A stretch of 64,000 nucleotides of DNA from Agrostemma githago (lineage: Eukaryota > Streptophyta > Magnoliopsida > Caryophyllales > Caryophyllaceae). Shown here one piece after another: positions 23,401-35,485 of this stretch. The translations under genes and the position numbers were made by a program. Location: NCBI GenBank assembly GCA_958450325.1, contig OY288262.1, positions 12,559,081 through 12,623,080 on the forward strand, written 5' to 3'. Position 1 is the first letter of the stretch. The number at the start of each line of letters is the position of its first letter. Below the pieces are notes generated by a model that had not been told where the DNA came from, made no database searches, and saw only the letters and a program-made list of their open reading frames with translations.

Positions 23401-24819
23401 GGCCCAATGATCACTTTCTCTGAAGCCGACTTACCGTCATTCGGGGCCTCCCATAATCTGGCCCTCTATATTACGGTGATCTGCCGAGGAAAATACCTCC
23501 CAATGACCCTAGTAGATGACGGGTCTGCTGTGAATGCCCTTCCTTTAAGGACCGCCAAAGCCCTCGGCATTACCGAGGCCGATTATATTCCGACTGCTCA
23601 GACCATCCAAGCCTTTGATGGGAGTCCAAAGTCGGTAGCTGGGACCATAAAGCTGACCATCATAACAGGCCTAATAGAAAAGGAGCTTGAATTTCAGGTG
23701 ATCGATGTCACCTCATCCTTCAACCAGCTCCTAGGAAGACCGTGGATCCATGCGGTGAAAGCAGTGTCCTCCACCCTCCACCGAAAGATCAAGATGCCTT
23801 TTCTCGATAACGTCATTACTTTGGAGGCAACCCCAATGACTGCGGCTAGCTGTAACGCCACGGGCCGCACGGACCTCTAGGGGTTCGATTTTGTGGGGAT
23901 GATCGAGGAAGAGTACCTTTTTAGGCCCTACTTCACTACGAGTATCGACACGATGCTCCAAAACATAGGGTACTTTCCGGGGGCTACCTCTCGACACGAT
24001 CTTCCAGCTGGGAAGATTATCGAGGTCCTCAAGGACGAAGACTCTCACTTCGGCCTTGGTTATGCCACCACTCCGGGCAACGTTGTCCGAGCAGGAATTG
24101 AAAAGGCCTGCAACATCATTAAGGGTATCCACTTGAGCCCTTACAGCCCACAGTTGGCTGACTACTTTGTCACACCGGTGTTTGGGGCTATTCAGGTTGG
24201 TCTATACCAACCCGATGTTGTGCACCTCAGAACCCAATCGGCCCGGGACTGCAACTATATTCCGGATGATGTGTTCGCCCTCATCCAGTCCGATGGAGCT
24301 GAAAATGCTGAGCCCGCGGTGGGGCTACTCTTCGGGGAAGACACCATAGCCCCGACTCCAAAGGAAGACCTGGTCAACCCGATTCTCCGCAGCAACAGGT
24401 TTGACCCGACCAAGCTGATCCCGGATGTTGGTTCCGAGATGGGAAACAAGGCCTGGAGGAAGACTGTCAAGCGGACTGACAGTCAAGGAAAGATCTACAA
24501 GCTGGTCACCGGAGAGGGAGACATGCTTGAGTCTGAGTCCGAGTCAGAGTCAGAGTCCGAGGTCGAGTCTAGGGAAGTCGGTGCTAGAGTCACTCCTGTA
24601 ATCCCTCCCCCTTTTGTCAGTCCTACTGCTGGCACTTCGGGGTCTGTCCCGAGTGCCTTACCAATTCCGCCACTGACCAATGATCAGATGGCTGCTCTTT
24701 TCGAGCTATTTTCCAAATTCTTAATCAATAATAACAACCGTTCTACTTACGACTTGTCTCTTTTAAATTCTGCTTTCAAAAATATTTTATGCAATGACAT
24801 TGACAAACCCGACGAATAG
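23401..24819 (+). pseudogene. protease and linker of element B, broken
   Basis: The aspartic protease active site LVDDGSAVNALP lies at about 23510-23545, followed by GRPWIHAVKAV near 23740. TAG at 23878-23880 interrupts. The linker resumes as FDFVGMIEEEYLF and runs through an SE-repeat (about 24526-24560) to TAG at 24817-24819, which replaces the CAG seen in D and the orphan fragment. The linker has no recognised function. Confidence 0.83.
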
Positions 24820-27800
24820 GTGCCCTTACCTCAGCATCTGATCGAACAGTTAGAGCAAAGGGAATCCCGGAATCCGGTGATCGATGAGACCGAGTCCATT
24901 AATGTGGGAACAACCTTAGAGCCCCAGATACTTAACATAGAGTTATCTTTAGATCCCGAGGAGAAACAGCAATTCACGAGCCTCCTCCAAGAATTCAAAG
25001 ATGTCTTCGCGTGGTCCTACAAGGACATGCCGGGATAGACCGAGAAATAGCCGAGCACCGCATACCAATTAAAGACGGGTGCAAACCGGTTAAGCAAAAG
25101 CTCCGCCGAATGAGCCCCGAGTGGTCTCTCAAGGTAAAAGATGAAGTCGATAAACAGTTCAAAGCCGGCTTCATACAAGTATCCGAGTATCCGGACTGGG
25201 TTGCAAACATCGTGCCGGTTCCTAAAAAGGACGGTAAGGTGCGGGTATGCGTGGATTTTCGGGATCTTAACAGGGCAAGCCCGAAAGATGATTTTCCGTT
25301 ACCACACATCGACATACTGGTGGATAACACGGCCGATCATGCCCTTCTATCATTTATGGATGGGTATGCCGGGTATAATCAGATCAAGATGGCGGAAGAA
25401 AATATGAGTAAGACTACCTTCACTACATCTTGGGGTACTTACTGCTACACCGTCATGCCATTCGGTCTCATTAATGCTGGGGCCACATACCAACAGACTG
25501 CTACGTCCTTATTGCATGACATGATGCATAAAGAAGTAGAAGTTTATGTAGACGACATGATCGTCAAATCCAAAGAACGGGACGGTCACATCACTGCCCT
25601 ATGGAAATTCTTCACCCGATTGCGCAAGTACAACATGAGGCTAAACCCTCAAAAGTGCAGTTTTGGAGTAACATCAGGCAAATTACTGGGTCATATCGTT
25701 AGCCAACGAGGTATCGAGGTCGACCCAGCTAAAATCAACGCCATTACCTAGATGCAACCTCCTAAAACCGAAAAAGAAATAAGGGGATTTCTCGGAAAGG
25801 TCCTGTACATCAGTCGGTTCATCTCCAAACTAACCATGGTGTGTGAACCAATTTTCAAGAAACTGAAAATAGGGGAACGGGTACTATGGAATGACAAGTG
25901 CCAAGCTGCTTTCGACAAGATCAAGAAAATTCTGTCTGGTCCACCAGTCCTAATGCCACCTCAACCCGGTTTGCCTCTGTCATTGTACCTAACGACGACA
26001 GAGACAGCCATGGGGGCTATGCTGGCTCAGACACTTGACTCCGAAGAACGAGCCATCTATTACATCAGCAAAAAAAATTTAGAGTATGAATGCAAAAATA
26101 CCATGCTCGAAAAGACGTGTTTGGCTCTGGTTTGGGCGACTAAGAAGCTCCGGCGGTATATGTTCAGGTACGAGGTCCATGTGCTATCCATGATGGACCC
26201 AACCAAACACCTCTTCGAAAAGCCCATTCTCAATGGCCGGATTTCTAGATGGACTCTAATGCTAGCAGAGTTCGACCTAAAATTTGTGCCATTAAAGGCT
26301 ATTAAAGGTCGAGTAGTAGCTGAATTTCTCACCGACAGCCCGATAACTGAAGAAGGACACACCGACACCTGGTCCTTCCCAGATGAAGATATCTTCCATA
26401 CTGATACCAAAACATGGGATTTATACTTCAACGGAGCATCCAATTTTGGAGGGTTCGGAGTCGGGATCCTCCTAATCTCGCCAAAAGGAGAGCATACTCC
26501 CGTGTCCATCAAATTGGACTTTGATGTTACTAATAATGCAGCCGAGTACAAGGCATGCATTTACGGGCTACAAGCCGCCGCCAATCTGGGGATCACAAAT
26601 CTTCGGGTACATGGTGACTCATCCTTTGTCATTAACCAAGCACTTTAAAAATGGAAGACTTGGAATGCTAACCTCGTGGCCTACCAGGCGCGAGTAAGGG
26701 ATCTCGAGAAACAATTCCAAAGGGTAGAATACATATACCTGCCCCGAGAAGAAAATCAGTTTGCAGATGCACTCTCAAAATTGGCATCTTTATTGAACAT
26801 TCCCGATCACGTGACCAGTATGCCAATTTGCATCGAAAGACAGTCCGAGCCGGCATACATTCACGACATTGAAGATATTGAGATAACTGATCCCGAACCA
26901 TGGTATCAGGCCGTACTAACGTTCCTGACAAACGGAGAATATCCCCCCGGGACAGAAGGTCGAGCCAAGAAAGCCTTACGGAGGCTAGCTACCCAATTCG
27001 TAGGTACCGATGACGGACAACTGTACAAAAAGACAGCACAGGGGCTCTCCTCCTTTGTGTTGATAAATGTAAGGCCGAAAAAGTTATGGCCGAAATACAC
27101 GATGGTGAAAATGGCTCACATATGAATGCTCACATGGTGGTCCGGAAAATCATGAGGCTTGGGTATTACTGGAATACTATGGAAGTCAACTGTCAGTTAT
27201 ATGTCAAACATTGTCACAACAGCCAAATCTTCGCCAATATGCAACACCTGCCATCATCATTGCTTTATACCATGACGTCGCCTTGGCCCTTCTCGACATG
27301 GGGTATCGACATAATCGGGAAAATAAATCCCTCTGGTACTGGCGGACACTGTGTCATTTTAGTAGCCATCGACTACTTCACCAAATGGGTCAAGGCTGAG
27401 TCATATCGCATTCTCAATGCTAAACATGTCGCCAAGTTAATCCAAAACAAGATAATATGTCGGTATGACATACCGCATGAATTTATCAGTGATCACGGGA
27501 CTCATTTTCAAGCCGAGACTGCAGCCCTGTTGACCAAGTATAAAATTCAAAGGCATACGTCCTCGCCCTATCGTCCCCAAACTAATGGAGCAGTAGAGGC
27601 GGCTAATAAAACAATTGTCACCATATTCAAAAAGATGGCTGATAATTATCGGGACTGGCCCGACAAAATACCTTTTGCCCTATGGGGATACCGGACGTCA
27701 ATTCGCACCGCAACAGGTGCAACGCCGTATTACCTAACTTATGGGATAAAGACAGTCCAACCTGTTGAACAGGAGGTACCGTCCCTCAGAATTCTGTTAG

Positions 27801-28150
27801 AAAGTCAAGTACCCGAAGCTGACTGGGTCCGAGCACGGTATGACTCGTTGGTTCTACTAGACAAACGACGATCTCGTGCCTAAAACAACATCCAAATCTA
27901 CCAGAAGATGATCCAAAGGGCCTTCAACAAAAGGGTAAGGCCCAGAAACATTAAGGAAGGGGACCTAGTCCTTAAGTTGGTTCGAGCTTTATTACCAGTT
28001 GACCCAAGGGGAAAATTCAAACCTAACTGGGCTGGGCCATATTTGGTAAAGAAGATCCTATCGGGAAGAGTAGTGATGGTGACGGACCTAGATGGGAATT
28101 AGTTCGTCAACCCAACCAACCTGGACCAGCTGAAGCGTTACTACCCTTAG
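24820..28150 (+). pseudogene. pol: RT, RNase H, archaeal-type RNase H and integrase of element B, broken
   Basis: The RT carries YVDD at 25545-25556. The native RNase H segment LYLTTTETAMGAM lacks the usual first Asp. The archaeal-type RNase H has YFNGASN (Asp to Asn at the first catalytic position, near 26425), NNAAEYKA and VHGDSS. The integrase has IDIIGK, SDHGTHF and TNGAVEAANKT. Breaks are a 1-bp loss near 25036, TAG at 25749-25751, TAA at 26646-26648, a frameshift near 27045, TAA at 27881-27883 and TAG at 28100-28102. The natural stop is at 28148-28150. Confidence 0.87.
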
Positions 28151-28521
28151 CCCTTTCTCAATGTCATTACAAATTTTATCAAAATCATTTTTTCAAAAAG
28201 CAAGTCAATAAACTAGAATTATTTATTCTACTGTCGCAAGCATCTTGAACCTATAGTCTTGGTGTAATTCGAGATTGCAAATCTACTGAGCTTGAACTAC
28301 GTTTGGTTTGATTCCACTATTTGTGGATACGTAGGCAACCCCTCAAAAGGGTACAACCAGTGCAATCGAGAAAAGACAGGAACGGTTTAATAATAAACTT
28401 CTTTTATTAATTCATAAAAAATCCCGATAAACTCGGGAAATTACAAAATGCAATAAAAAAAAAGCACACGACACAACAAAAATAATAATAATATCCAAAT
28501 AATAAAACTAAGGACTCTATA
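28151..28521 (+). other. convergent intergenic region of element B
   Basis: A/T-rich sequence between pol and the antisense gene. It includes a block with CCCCTCAAAAGGGTACAACC near 28339 that is shared with A and C, and an A run near 28455. AATAAA-like sites exist on both strands, so it may terminate both convergent transcripts. No gene is seen. Confidence 0.5.
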
Positions 28522-29440
28522 TTCAAGGCATCTTGCCCTTCCCCTTGTCCTTGGCCTCCATGGCCGTCTACTAACGACGACGTGGAGGGGAGCGTTCCCG
28601 AATCACCACGAGAACCTCCTTAGCTCGGACTCGCTTCTTTGAGCTCGAGTCCTCGATCACTTCGACGGGCCCAAGACGGGCCTTCACAGGCTCGGGAAGC
28701 CGTTTGCGCGGGCCTAGTCGGTCTCGGGCCGCCAGTCTTGGCCCAAGTCGTCTCTCCAAATCAGTCTGGGGGCTTGGCTGCCCCCGCATGCTGCTAGCAC
28801 CGGCCTCCTTAGATCGAGTCTTAGTATGTGACTTAAGACCAGATTCTAATCGGGCTAAGGTAGCAGGGGTGTCTCCCTCGTCGAAGAAATCCCTGTTGTC
28901 CTTCGCCGTCTCCCGGCGAACTAGTTCAAAGGCCTCATCAACCTTCAAAGCTTTGCGAGCCTCCTCGGGCTCCTCGGAAGTCCACTTCTGGTAAGCTCGT
29001 GAAACCCAAGCAGATTGGTAAGGGATGGGTATGGTCCACGTGGGACGGGTAAACCACCTATGCAACCATGTGTCGCACATAGTGTCCGTCAATTGGAGCG
29101 AGACGCTAATGATGGCTTTAGACTCAGGAATGCGCTGAGACGAACCGAACTGCCTCAGAAGGCGGTCCGGGTAAATGTGAACTGTCCAGTCAAGAGACAG
29201 AATCACCAGGTAGCGGGCTTGGTCTCTCTTGGCCAATCCAGTCAACTTCGAAAGGAACCACCAAGCGACGGTCCACCTAATCAAAGGACCACCATGGAAC
29301 ACCAGCTCCTCATCCCAATAAGCTCGGTTTATTTGATGACTCGAGCTTATATGTCACCTCCTCGAGCTGATTTGGCTGCCACGGTAATTGGGAATACTCG
29401 GAGGGGACTCTATGATTGAGAGACGTTCCGACAACCAAAT

Positions 29441-29684
29441 CTGTAAATATACACGAAATCCGTGTGTAAGTGGTCCGGTACAGCCCACTCGATTGAGTAC
29501 AGCAGCTGACTCGATCGAGTAAGCCCTCCAAAAACAGGCAGTAGCTCGCTAAGAGTGTACTCGATTGAGTGACAGGTACACTCGATCGAGTGATTTACGG
29601 ACATAAGGAATTCGCGCGAAAGCAAAAAAATAAAATAAAATAAAAAATAAACTAAAATAAAATGAAAAATCATGGAATGTATAC
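29441..29684 (-). other. intron of antisense gene in element B
   Basis: Donor CAT|GTATAC and acceptor TTTACAG|ATTTGG on the minus strand. Removing it joins LH to IWLSER in phase 0, exactly as in element C. The intron carries the palindrome cassette and an A/T-rich tract. Confidence 0.75.
29486..29592. repeat. palindrome cassette inside antisense intron (B)
   Basis: Four palindromes of the CTCGATCGAG type, two of them CTCGATTGAG, flank GGCAGTAGC, the complement of GCTACTGCC. This matches the LTR cassettes at 19308-19420 and 42411-42596. Confidence 0.85.
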
Positions 29685-30419
29685 ATGCAGAATACGGGTA
29701 CTCCCCGTCAGCTGTCGGTCCGGGTCAAGACGCCTACCATCCAGACCCATGATGATCTCCCCGGTGGCTAGCCAAGCAGGGCTATGACCAGTCTCTATCT
29801 GGTCAACCACACCAATCAGCCTGATTTGACCCAAGCACGAGTCAACATCCATCATCCCCTCGAAGACATAGCGGTGCAGCATGCAAAAGGCAAGGCCCTA
29901 CGCCTATGAGCAGCAGTAATCCTCACGTCTTGGAGGTTCATAAACTTGTCAACCAGGTTGAAAAGGGAAACAGTATTTCCCCGCACCATACGATCTGTCT
30001 CAGCATGGGACAGACCCAAGAAATCCCTCAGCCTCCTTCTTGGATCCGGATAGAATGGAGAAATAGCAGGACGAGCAATAGGGCTCCACCCACCTATAGC
30101 CGCGACCTCCTCAGGAAGAGGGCATATTTCTCCTCGCGGGAATGCGAAGACGTGATGGGTAGTATCCCAGAACGTCAGGCAAGCGTCCAAAAAGTGCGAC
30201 TCGATTATCAGACGCTGGAGTGGGAACAGACTGACAATTCCCATCTGGGTCAGTTGAACTTTGTCCTCATCCCGAAAGTATTGGGACCAGGCAAAAAGCA
30301 TCGCTGTCAGATGGTCGATGCCCATGACAGAAATTAGAGTCTTCTTGAAAGTCTAAGAGATTTTGAGAAGAAGAAGGAGAATTTGAGTTGGGATGCAAAA
30401 GTTGAAGCAGGGAGACCTA

Positions 30420-30427
30420 TATTTATA
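30420..30427 (-). promoter_or_regulatory. TATA box of antisense gene (B)
   Basis: TATAAATA on the minus strand, 95 bp before the ATG at 30325. It is conserved in position in A and C. Confidence 0.65.
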
Positions 30428-30964
30428 TTAGGAACCCCAACTGTAACCCTAACTACCATGCCTCCTCAGCAAACCTGGGCCCTATGCGCGCGCAGGCCTG
30501 ATTTCAGATAAGAACCCAGAATAGGAATCAAGTCGTCCCGAGCGTTCCTAGGAATTTCTAAAAAAATTGTGATAAAAAAATCTTTCAAAAATTCCGCTTT
30601 TCAAAAAATCAATATTTTATTTTCCCCGGCATGAGTCGGTGCTCTGCCTATGTGTTACATGCAATTTGTCACGTGTCAGCATACAGGTACACCCCAGACT
30701 TCATAAGCAACTCTCCGCGCAGCTATTTCACTCCCCAGCGTAAGTCAATGTTTCTCCCGGAATGCTACATCCAAGATGTGATGTGTCGGCATACGGGTAC
30801 ACCTACACCTTCAAAGGCAAGTTTGACTCCAAACGGAGCTACCATCATCAGGACAAGTATGACCCTCTGCTTATGGCTGGCGAGCCCTTCATGCAAGTCT
30901 ACTGGACTATAAACGACCCGACCGAAAGGCTGCCAGGTCGTAATCTGCGATTGGCCTGGTAGCT
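30428..30964 (+). other. 3' untranslated region of element B with tandem repeats
   Basis: It contains two imperfect copies of a repeat of about 110-115 bp (near 30645-30700 and 30760-30815), each with a GTCRGCATACRGGTACACC core. It also contains CTCCCCAGCG and ACTCCAAACGGAG strings that resemble the 3' end of tRNA-Arg. No gene is supported. Confidence 0.6.
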
Positions 30965-31009
30965 ACTCTGACTTTCGCCTTGTCCAAGCCTCAGTCAGAG
31001 TGGGGGCTC
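30965..31009 (+). promoter_or_regulatory. hairpin and polypurine tract of element B
   Basis: ACTCTGACT (30965-30973) and AGTCAGAGT (30993-31001) form a perfect 9-bp stem. The purine-rich GAGTGGGGGCTC directly precedes the 3' LTR and is the likely plus-strand primer. Confidence 0.75.
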
Positions 31010-31391
31010 TATAGACACCCACTTTTTGCCTGCTAGTGTCTAAAGCAGTTCCCGACAAACACCCGATGATGATCGGACGCAAACGTGCATTAGCATACAC
31101 GAATATGGGCTCAGAATCAATAATATCCGACATGGACATTTAGCGGAGTACAAACCTCTCAAAACCAACCTCAAATTCTGGCCCAATGGGCGTTCCGAGT
31201 AAAATAAGACTAATTTGGGCCAAAACCGACACCGGAAATAAAAACCATCTTTTGGCAATCGGGTCAAAACCCAGTCAAAGACGAATCCGTCACACAAATC
31301 AGCCTGATGCGTTTCTAGAAAATTGCGCCCAATACAATATTCAAAATCAATAATAAGTCAACTCCTTCCCTATTTAGGCTTGTCAACCTTA

Positions 31392-31508
31392 TCCACTCGA
31401 TCGAGTGGGTTGACCCACTCAGTCGAGTGGAGCCTCAAAAACCGGACCAGACCCGTTTTCAAAGGCACTCGATCGAGTGCACTAGGGTCACTCGATCGAG
31501 TGGCCCTA
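31392..31508. repeat. upstream palindrome array, B 3' LTR
   Basis: Four CACTCGATCGAGTG-type palindromes, three exact, upstream of TATAAATA at 31527-31534. In the 5' LTR two of the four have a substitution. Confidence 0.85.
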
Positions 31509-31526
31509 GGTCTTGGGGGTAAACTC

Positions 31527-31534
31527 TATAAATA
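31527..31534 (+). promoter_or_regulatory. TATA box of B 3' LTR
   Basis: TATAAATA at the same LTR position as 18417-18424. From here transcription could run out into element A sequence. Confidence 0.7.
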
Positions 31535-32419
31535 CCCCCACAAACCATTCTCATTTTTCAGTTTTGTCAAATGCTAAAAAACCCTACATTTCTACTCTAA
31601 AGCCCTACACTAAACTACACTACAATCCTTAGCGATCCTAAGCCAAAAAACGAGTCTTTGTCCCTCAAAAAACCGACAAAATCCACCCATACACACACAC
31701 ACACCATAACTTGCATACATCCTCGATACTCTGGCGGCCCCCGTCGCTATTACGAGTCCATTTCCGAGGCCTCTACTAAGCATGTATGTTGAGGGTGTCA
31801 TAAACCCCGTCTCAATCTTTATTACTTCGTTTTCATTTACATTTTCGCATTTTATGTCATAATTATATTAGTATAGTAACGCTAACACTAACGTTTTGTA
31901 CTTCTTGCATTTTCGATTTCTTTTTTACTACTAACATTATATACCGTGTACATATATAATAGTATTAAAACTCGGATCTGAACACGTTTGACTACGACGT
32001 CCATTTAAGGTCCGTTTAATCCCTTTACGAGCAACGACGGAGGTGGCACCCTTTCGAGGAGCGCCGCCACAATGTACTCAAGGGCGTAACGCGATCATGG
32101 TCATTCGTAGTTGAACGCGTATGGATCCATTTCTAAGACTAGTACGGAACCCGTTGACACGAAAACCGACATCACATAATCCGAAAGGATTTGTATCGAT
32201 GTCGTGACGTAGAAGACCCAATTTTGTCACTAGTCAAAATTTTCAATCTAACGACAACATTTTTCATAAAATTCCGATAACGGTATTATAATCGTATAAA
32301 CACACGATTATAGTACCGGAAGCCGAGTTAAAATTAAATCGTGTGATATTTTTATTTAACTCAGCCAACCTCGATTTTTAAACATAAAAACAATACGAGC
32401 CATGCCTCGTACAGGTTCT

Positions 32420-32528
32420 ACTCGACCGAGTACCATAGGCTACTCGATCGAGTAGCACTCCAAATCCTGGGCAGTACCCTCCTCGAGGACACACTCGACC
32501 GAGTCAGACCACGACTCGATCGAGTGGT
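32420..32528. repeat. downstream palindrome cassette, B 3' LTR
   Basis: Same layout as 19308-19420, with the central spacer mutated from GGGCAGTAGCC to GGGCAGTACCC. Confidence 0.82.
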
Positions 32529-33610
32529 CCTGTAGCCCAGAAATCCGAGAGCTTTTTTTTTATCATCCGAGCCTCGTCTTTTTTTTTACGACTTAGTCGT
32601 AGCGTGCAAAGTCAATCACGTAATTTCATTTTCCAAAACCATGCATGTCACTACACTTAAAACGACTTTGATCGACGGTCTCGCACTATTAATTTTGTGT
32701 CGACGACCCTTTAGTCGTATCCGACACATGATTAATTTAGACTCCATTCCTCGAGGTGTTAAGCCGGGACAAGGCATCGAGATTCGGGATCGGGCTAGAA
32801 CCACGCCTAGGTCCCAAATCTCCGTCCTTTGATTGGTGCACAATATAATGTGTATCTAATCGAAGTTCGTCCAATTGCACAACTTACGGTCTAGTTTGTA
32901 TTTACTATATACGGGTCCTTTTCGAGTCATTTATCTATTTATCGCTTCTTCTATTTTCCGTTTACGCTATTTTATTGTTGTAATTTTTGTATTGGCCGGT
33001 TTGTATTTCCGCCCGTGTAATTTGTAACTTATTTACGAGCTTTGTTTATTTGGATGTTTATCGCTTTATAAATGAACCTCGCATGCTAAAGAACTTCGAC
33101 AATAGTTAGATGCATTATGACGTAGTTAACCAATAACTCACATGCTTAGCCCGAAAACGTTGTTTGCATATCATTTAGTCGTTCTACTAGCGCGCGTACA
33201 CGAACACAAACGATGTCTTAGTAGAGGCCGTCATGTGCGGGCGGGGTTGGGTGTCCTTAGTGGGCTTCCCAACACGTACCCTCACCCCTTACTCAGAACC
33301 TCGGTTTCCGAATGTACGAAACCGTTGGCGCACGAGAGTCATTCTATACACGATTACCGGTGCAGATGGTATCGGTATTGTAATGCAAAGGGACGAGCCC
33401 CATAAACTCTGAAATCGAAATGGGCCATACTTTGTGTACAGCCCATGACGACATAGAGTGGGCTCGAATGGTTCCGAATAACCACAAAATTCGGTGGCGA
33501 CTCCATCTTTTACTTAAATTTCGAACCCGAGAACAATCTTACCACGAGATTCATTCGCCTACCAAAATCCGCGCGTGGCCGCGTCGGGGTGGACCTACGT
33601 CATGTCCACA

Positions 33611-33615
33611 CTATT
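33611..33615. repeat. TSD of element B, right copy (CTATT)
   Basis: It directly follows the TGTCCACA end of the 3' LTR and equals 17894-17898. On the minus strand it provides the TAG stop codon of element A's antisense gene. Confidence 0.9.
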
Positions 33616-34534
33616 GCTCGTGCATTTTGCCTTTCCCTTTGTCTTTTGGGTCGCGCGGAGCCCGAGGTCAACGAGGTGGGGGCGAGCGCTCTCGGATCAC
33701 AAGCGGGACCTCTTTAGCTCAAACCCGTTTCTTCGACTGCGGGTCTTCCGCCACTTGCACTTGTCCAAGCCGAACCCGTACGTGCTCGGGTAGTCTGTCT
33801 CGAGGACCAAGTCGGTCCTGAACCGCCAGTCTTGGGCCAAGTCTCCATTCCAGATATGTCTGGGGGCTCACTTTCTCCCACGCACCTTTAGCACTAGACC
33901 CTTCAGTCTGAGTCCTAGTTTTTCCCTTTTGGCGTGACATTAGCCGAACTAAGGTAGCTGGAGTATCACCATCATCAAAGAAACCCCGGTTATCTTTAGC
34001 TTGTTCTCGGCGCAACAGGTCAAAAGCCTCGTCAGTCTTCAGGGCAGCTCGTGCTTTGGCAGAATCCGCCTTTGTCCACTTTACATAAGAATTCGATACC
34101 CAGATTGAGTGGACAATCTTGGGAACAGACCAGGTAGCCCGGGTATACCACCTCTGCGTCCAGGTGTCGCACATTACATCCGTCAGATGAGTAGATTCAC
34201 TCACGACCGCCTCGATTTCCGGGATTCTTTGGGCCCGACCATATTGCCTAAGTATGCGATCGGGGTAAAGGTGGATTGTCTGCCTAAAAGATAGGATCAC
34301 TTGATATCGCGCCCTATCCCTCGACTCTAAACCGGTCCGGACATAAATGGGCCACCAGGGTACGGTCCAACGGATCAATGGGCCTCCATGGAAAGACAGC
34401 ATTTTGTCCCAGTATTTTTGAGTATTAAGGCGAGAAAAGTCAACGGTCCGTCTCCTCGTCATCACTTGATTGGGGCGATATTGGCTTACGCCATGGAAAG
34501 GATCCACGATCGATAGCCACTCAAATAGCCAAAG

Positions 34535-34733
34535 TTGAAAAAAATCAAAAATCGCGAAAAGTCAAAAATCGCGAAAAAAATGCGAAAAAAAAACGCAAAA
34601 ATCGCAAAAATCGAGAAAACCGAGAAAGTCGAGAAAGCCGCGAAAAATCGAGAAAAACCAGGGAAATCAAAAAAAAATCGAAAATTGCGGACAAATCGGG
34701 AAAATCGAAAAAAACCGAAAAAAATCGATATAC
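34535..34733 (-). other. intron of antisense gene in element A, acceptor mutated
   Basis: The donor is TTACAG|GTATATCG. The expected acceptor TTTTCAG reads TTTTCAA on the minus strand (34537-34535). The intron is filled with degenerate AAAATCG and GAAAATCG-type repeats and has no CTCGATCGAG cassette. Confidence 0.65.
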
Positions 34734-35477
34734 CTGTAAAAGACGGGTACTCCCAGTCAACCGGGTTGACGAATCCCTTTTACGATTATCCAAGCCTTGG
34801 ATAATTTCCCCCGTAATCAGCCAAGCCGGGCTGTGCTCTTTTTCGATCAAATCAACCACAGTGAAGAGTCGGACATGGCCCATAGAAGATAAAAGATCAA
34901 TATGACCTTCGAAGGCATAAACATGGAGCGTACAAAAAGCAAACGCCCTACGGCTTTGGACCGGCCTGACCCGGACGTCATGTGGGTTCATGAATTTTTC
35001 AGCTAAATCGATCAAAGAGACGGTGTCTCCTTCTAGCATACGAGATACCTCCATATGAGAAAGCCCTAAAAATTCCCGTAATTTTCTCCTTGGATCGTGA
35101 ACTGAAAACGGGATAGCAGGACGAAGTATGGGATTCCATCCTCCTACGGCAACAATTTCTTCAGGAATAGGGCAAATTTCGCCTCGAGGAAAGCCGAAAA
35201 CGTGAAAATTATCGTCCCAGTAGGACAAGCAAGCTTCCAGAAAGTGACGGTCCACTTGCATCTGACGGATCGTGAACAATTGAGTAACACCATTCTGATT
35301 CATAATGACTTTATCTGCGTCTCTGAAGTATCGGGACCAATCCTGCAGCATTCCAACTAGTCGGTCGATTCCCATAATTGGATTTCAAATAGAGAAGAAT
35401 GAGATTCTTGGGCTTGTTTCTCTTTAAGAAGGAGGGGAATTGTGAGAATTATGAAGAAATTAAAAGCAAGAGGAGGG

Positions 35478-35485
35478 TATTTATA
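35478..35485 (-). promoter_or_regulatory. TATA box of antisense gene (A)
   Basis: TATAAATA on the minus strand, 103 bp before the ATG at 35375. Confidence 0.65.

Larger units (their letters stand above)
28522..30325 (-). pseudogene. antisense extra gene of element B (two exons), broken
   Basis: It is read on the minus strand against pol. Exon 1 spans 30325-29685, the intron 29684-29441 (GT..AG), and exon 2 starts at 29440. Exon 1 starts MGIDHLTAML and has the blocks FWDTTHHVFAFPRGEICPLP and HSPAWLATGEII. A 1-bp loss near 29890 shifts its frame. Exon 2 starts IWLSERLSIIE, has a TGA near 29352, contains FHGGPLIRWTVAWW, and meets a premature TAG at 28571-28573. The natural end would be at about 28522. 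It resembles plant mobile domain or DUF7745-type plant proteins in general layout. That homology is inferred by eye and the function is unknown. Confidence 0.75.
17899..33610 (+). mobile_element. Tat-lineage Ty3/gypsy element B (beta type), nested in element A
   Basis: A full-length element of 15,712 bp framed by CTATT: LTRs 17899-20501 and 31010-33610, PBS 20505-20523, gag and pol 21754-28150, antisense gene about 28522-30325 and polypurine tract before 31010. All coding parts are broken by stops and small indels. Its LTR pair differs by eye far more than that of element C, so it is older than C but younger than A. Confidence 0.93.
31010..33610 (+). repeat. 3' LTR of element B
   Basis: It begins TATAGACACCCAC, with the second base of the usual TG changed to A, and ends CATGTCCACA; 2601 bp. 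It contains palindrome arrays at 31392-31508 and 32420-32528 and a TATA box at 31527-31534. It is followed at once by the CTATT duplication. Confidence 0.93.
33611..35375 (-). pseudogene. antisense extra gene of element A (two exons), broken
   Basis: Minus strand. Exon 1 spans 35375-34734, is 642 bp and fully open, and starts MGIDRLVGMLQDWSRYF, with YWDDNFHVFGFPRGEICPIP and HSPAWLITGEII. Its length equals exon 1 of element C exactly, although the protein is clearly diverged (roughly 60% alike over the first 80 residues by eye). Exon 2 starts at 34534 with LWLFEWLSIV, contains FHGGPLIRWTVPWW, shifts frame near 33719 and ends KGKGKMHEQ with TAG at 33613-33611. The acceptor of the intron has changed from CAG to CAA. 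Protein similarity kept across diverged copies suggests past selection. The function is unknown. Confidence 0.75.

Noticed and set aside
33719..34507. Host gene next to a transposon
   Set aside because: It is exon 2 of A's antisense gene, colinear with B and C and inside the A LTRs.
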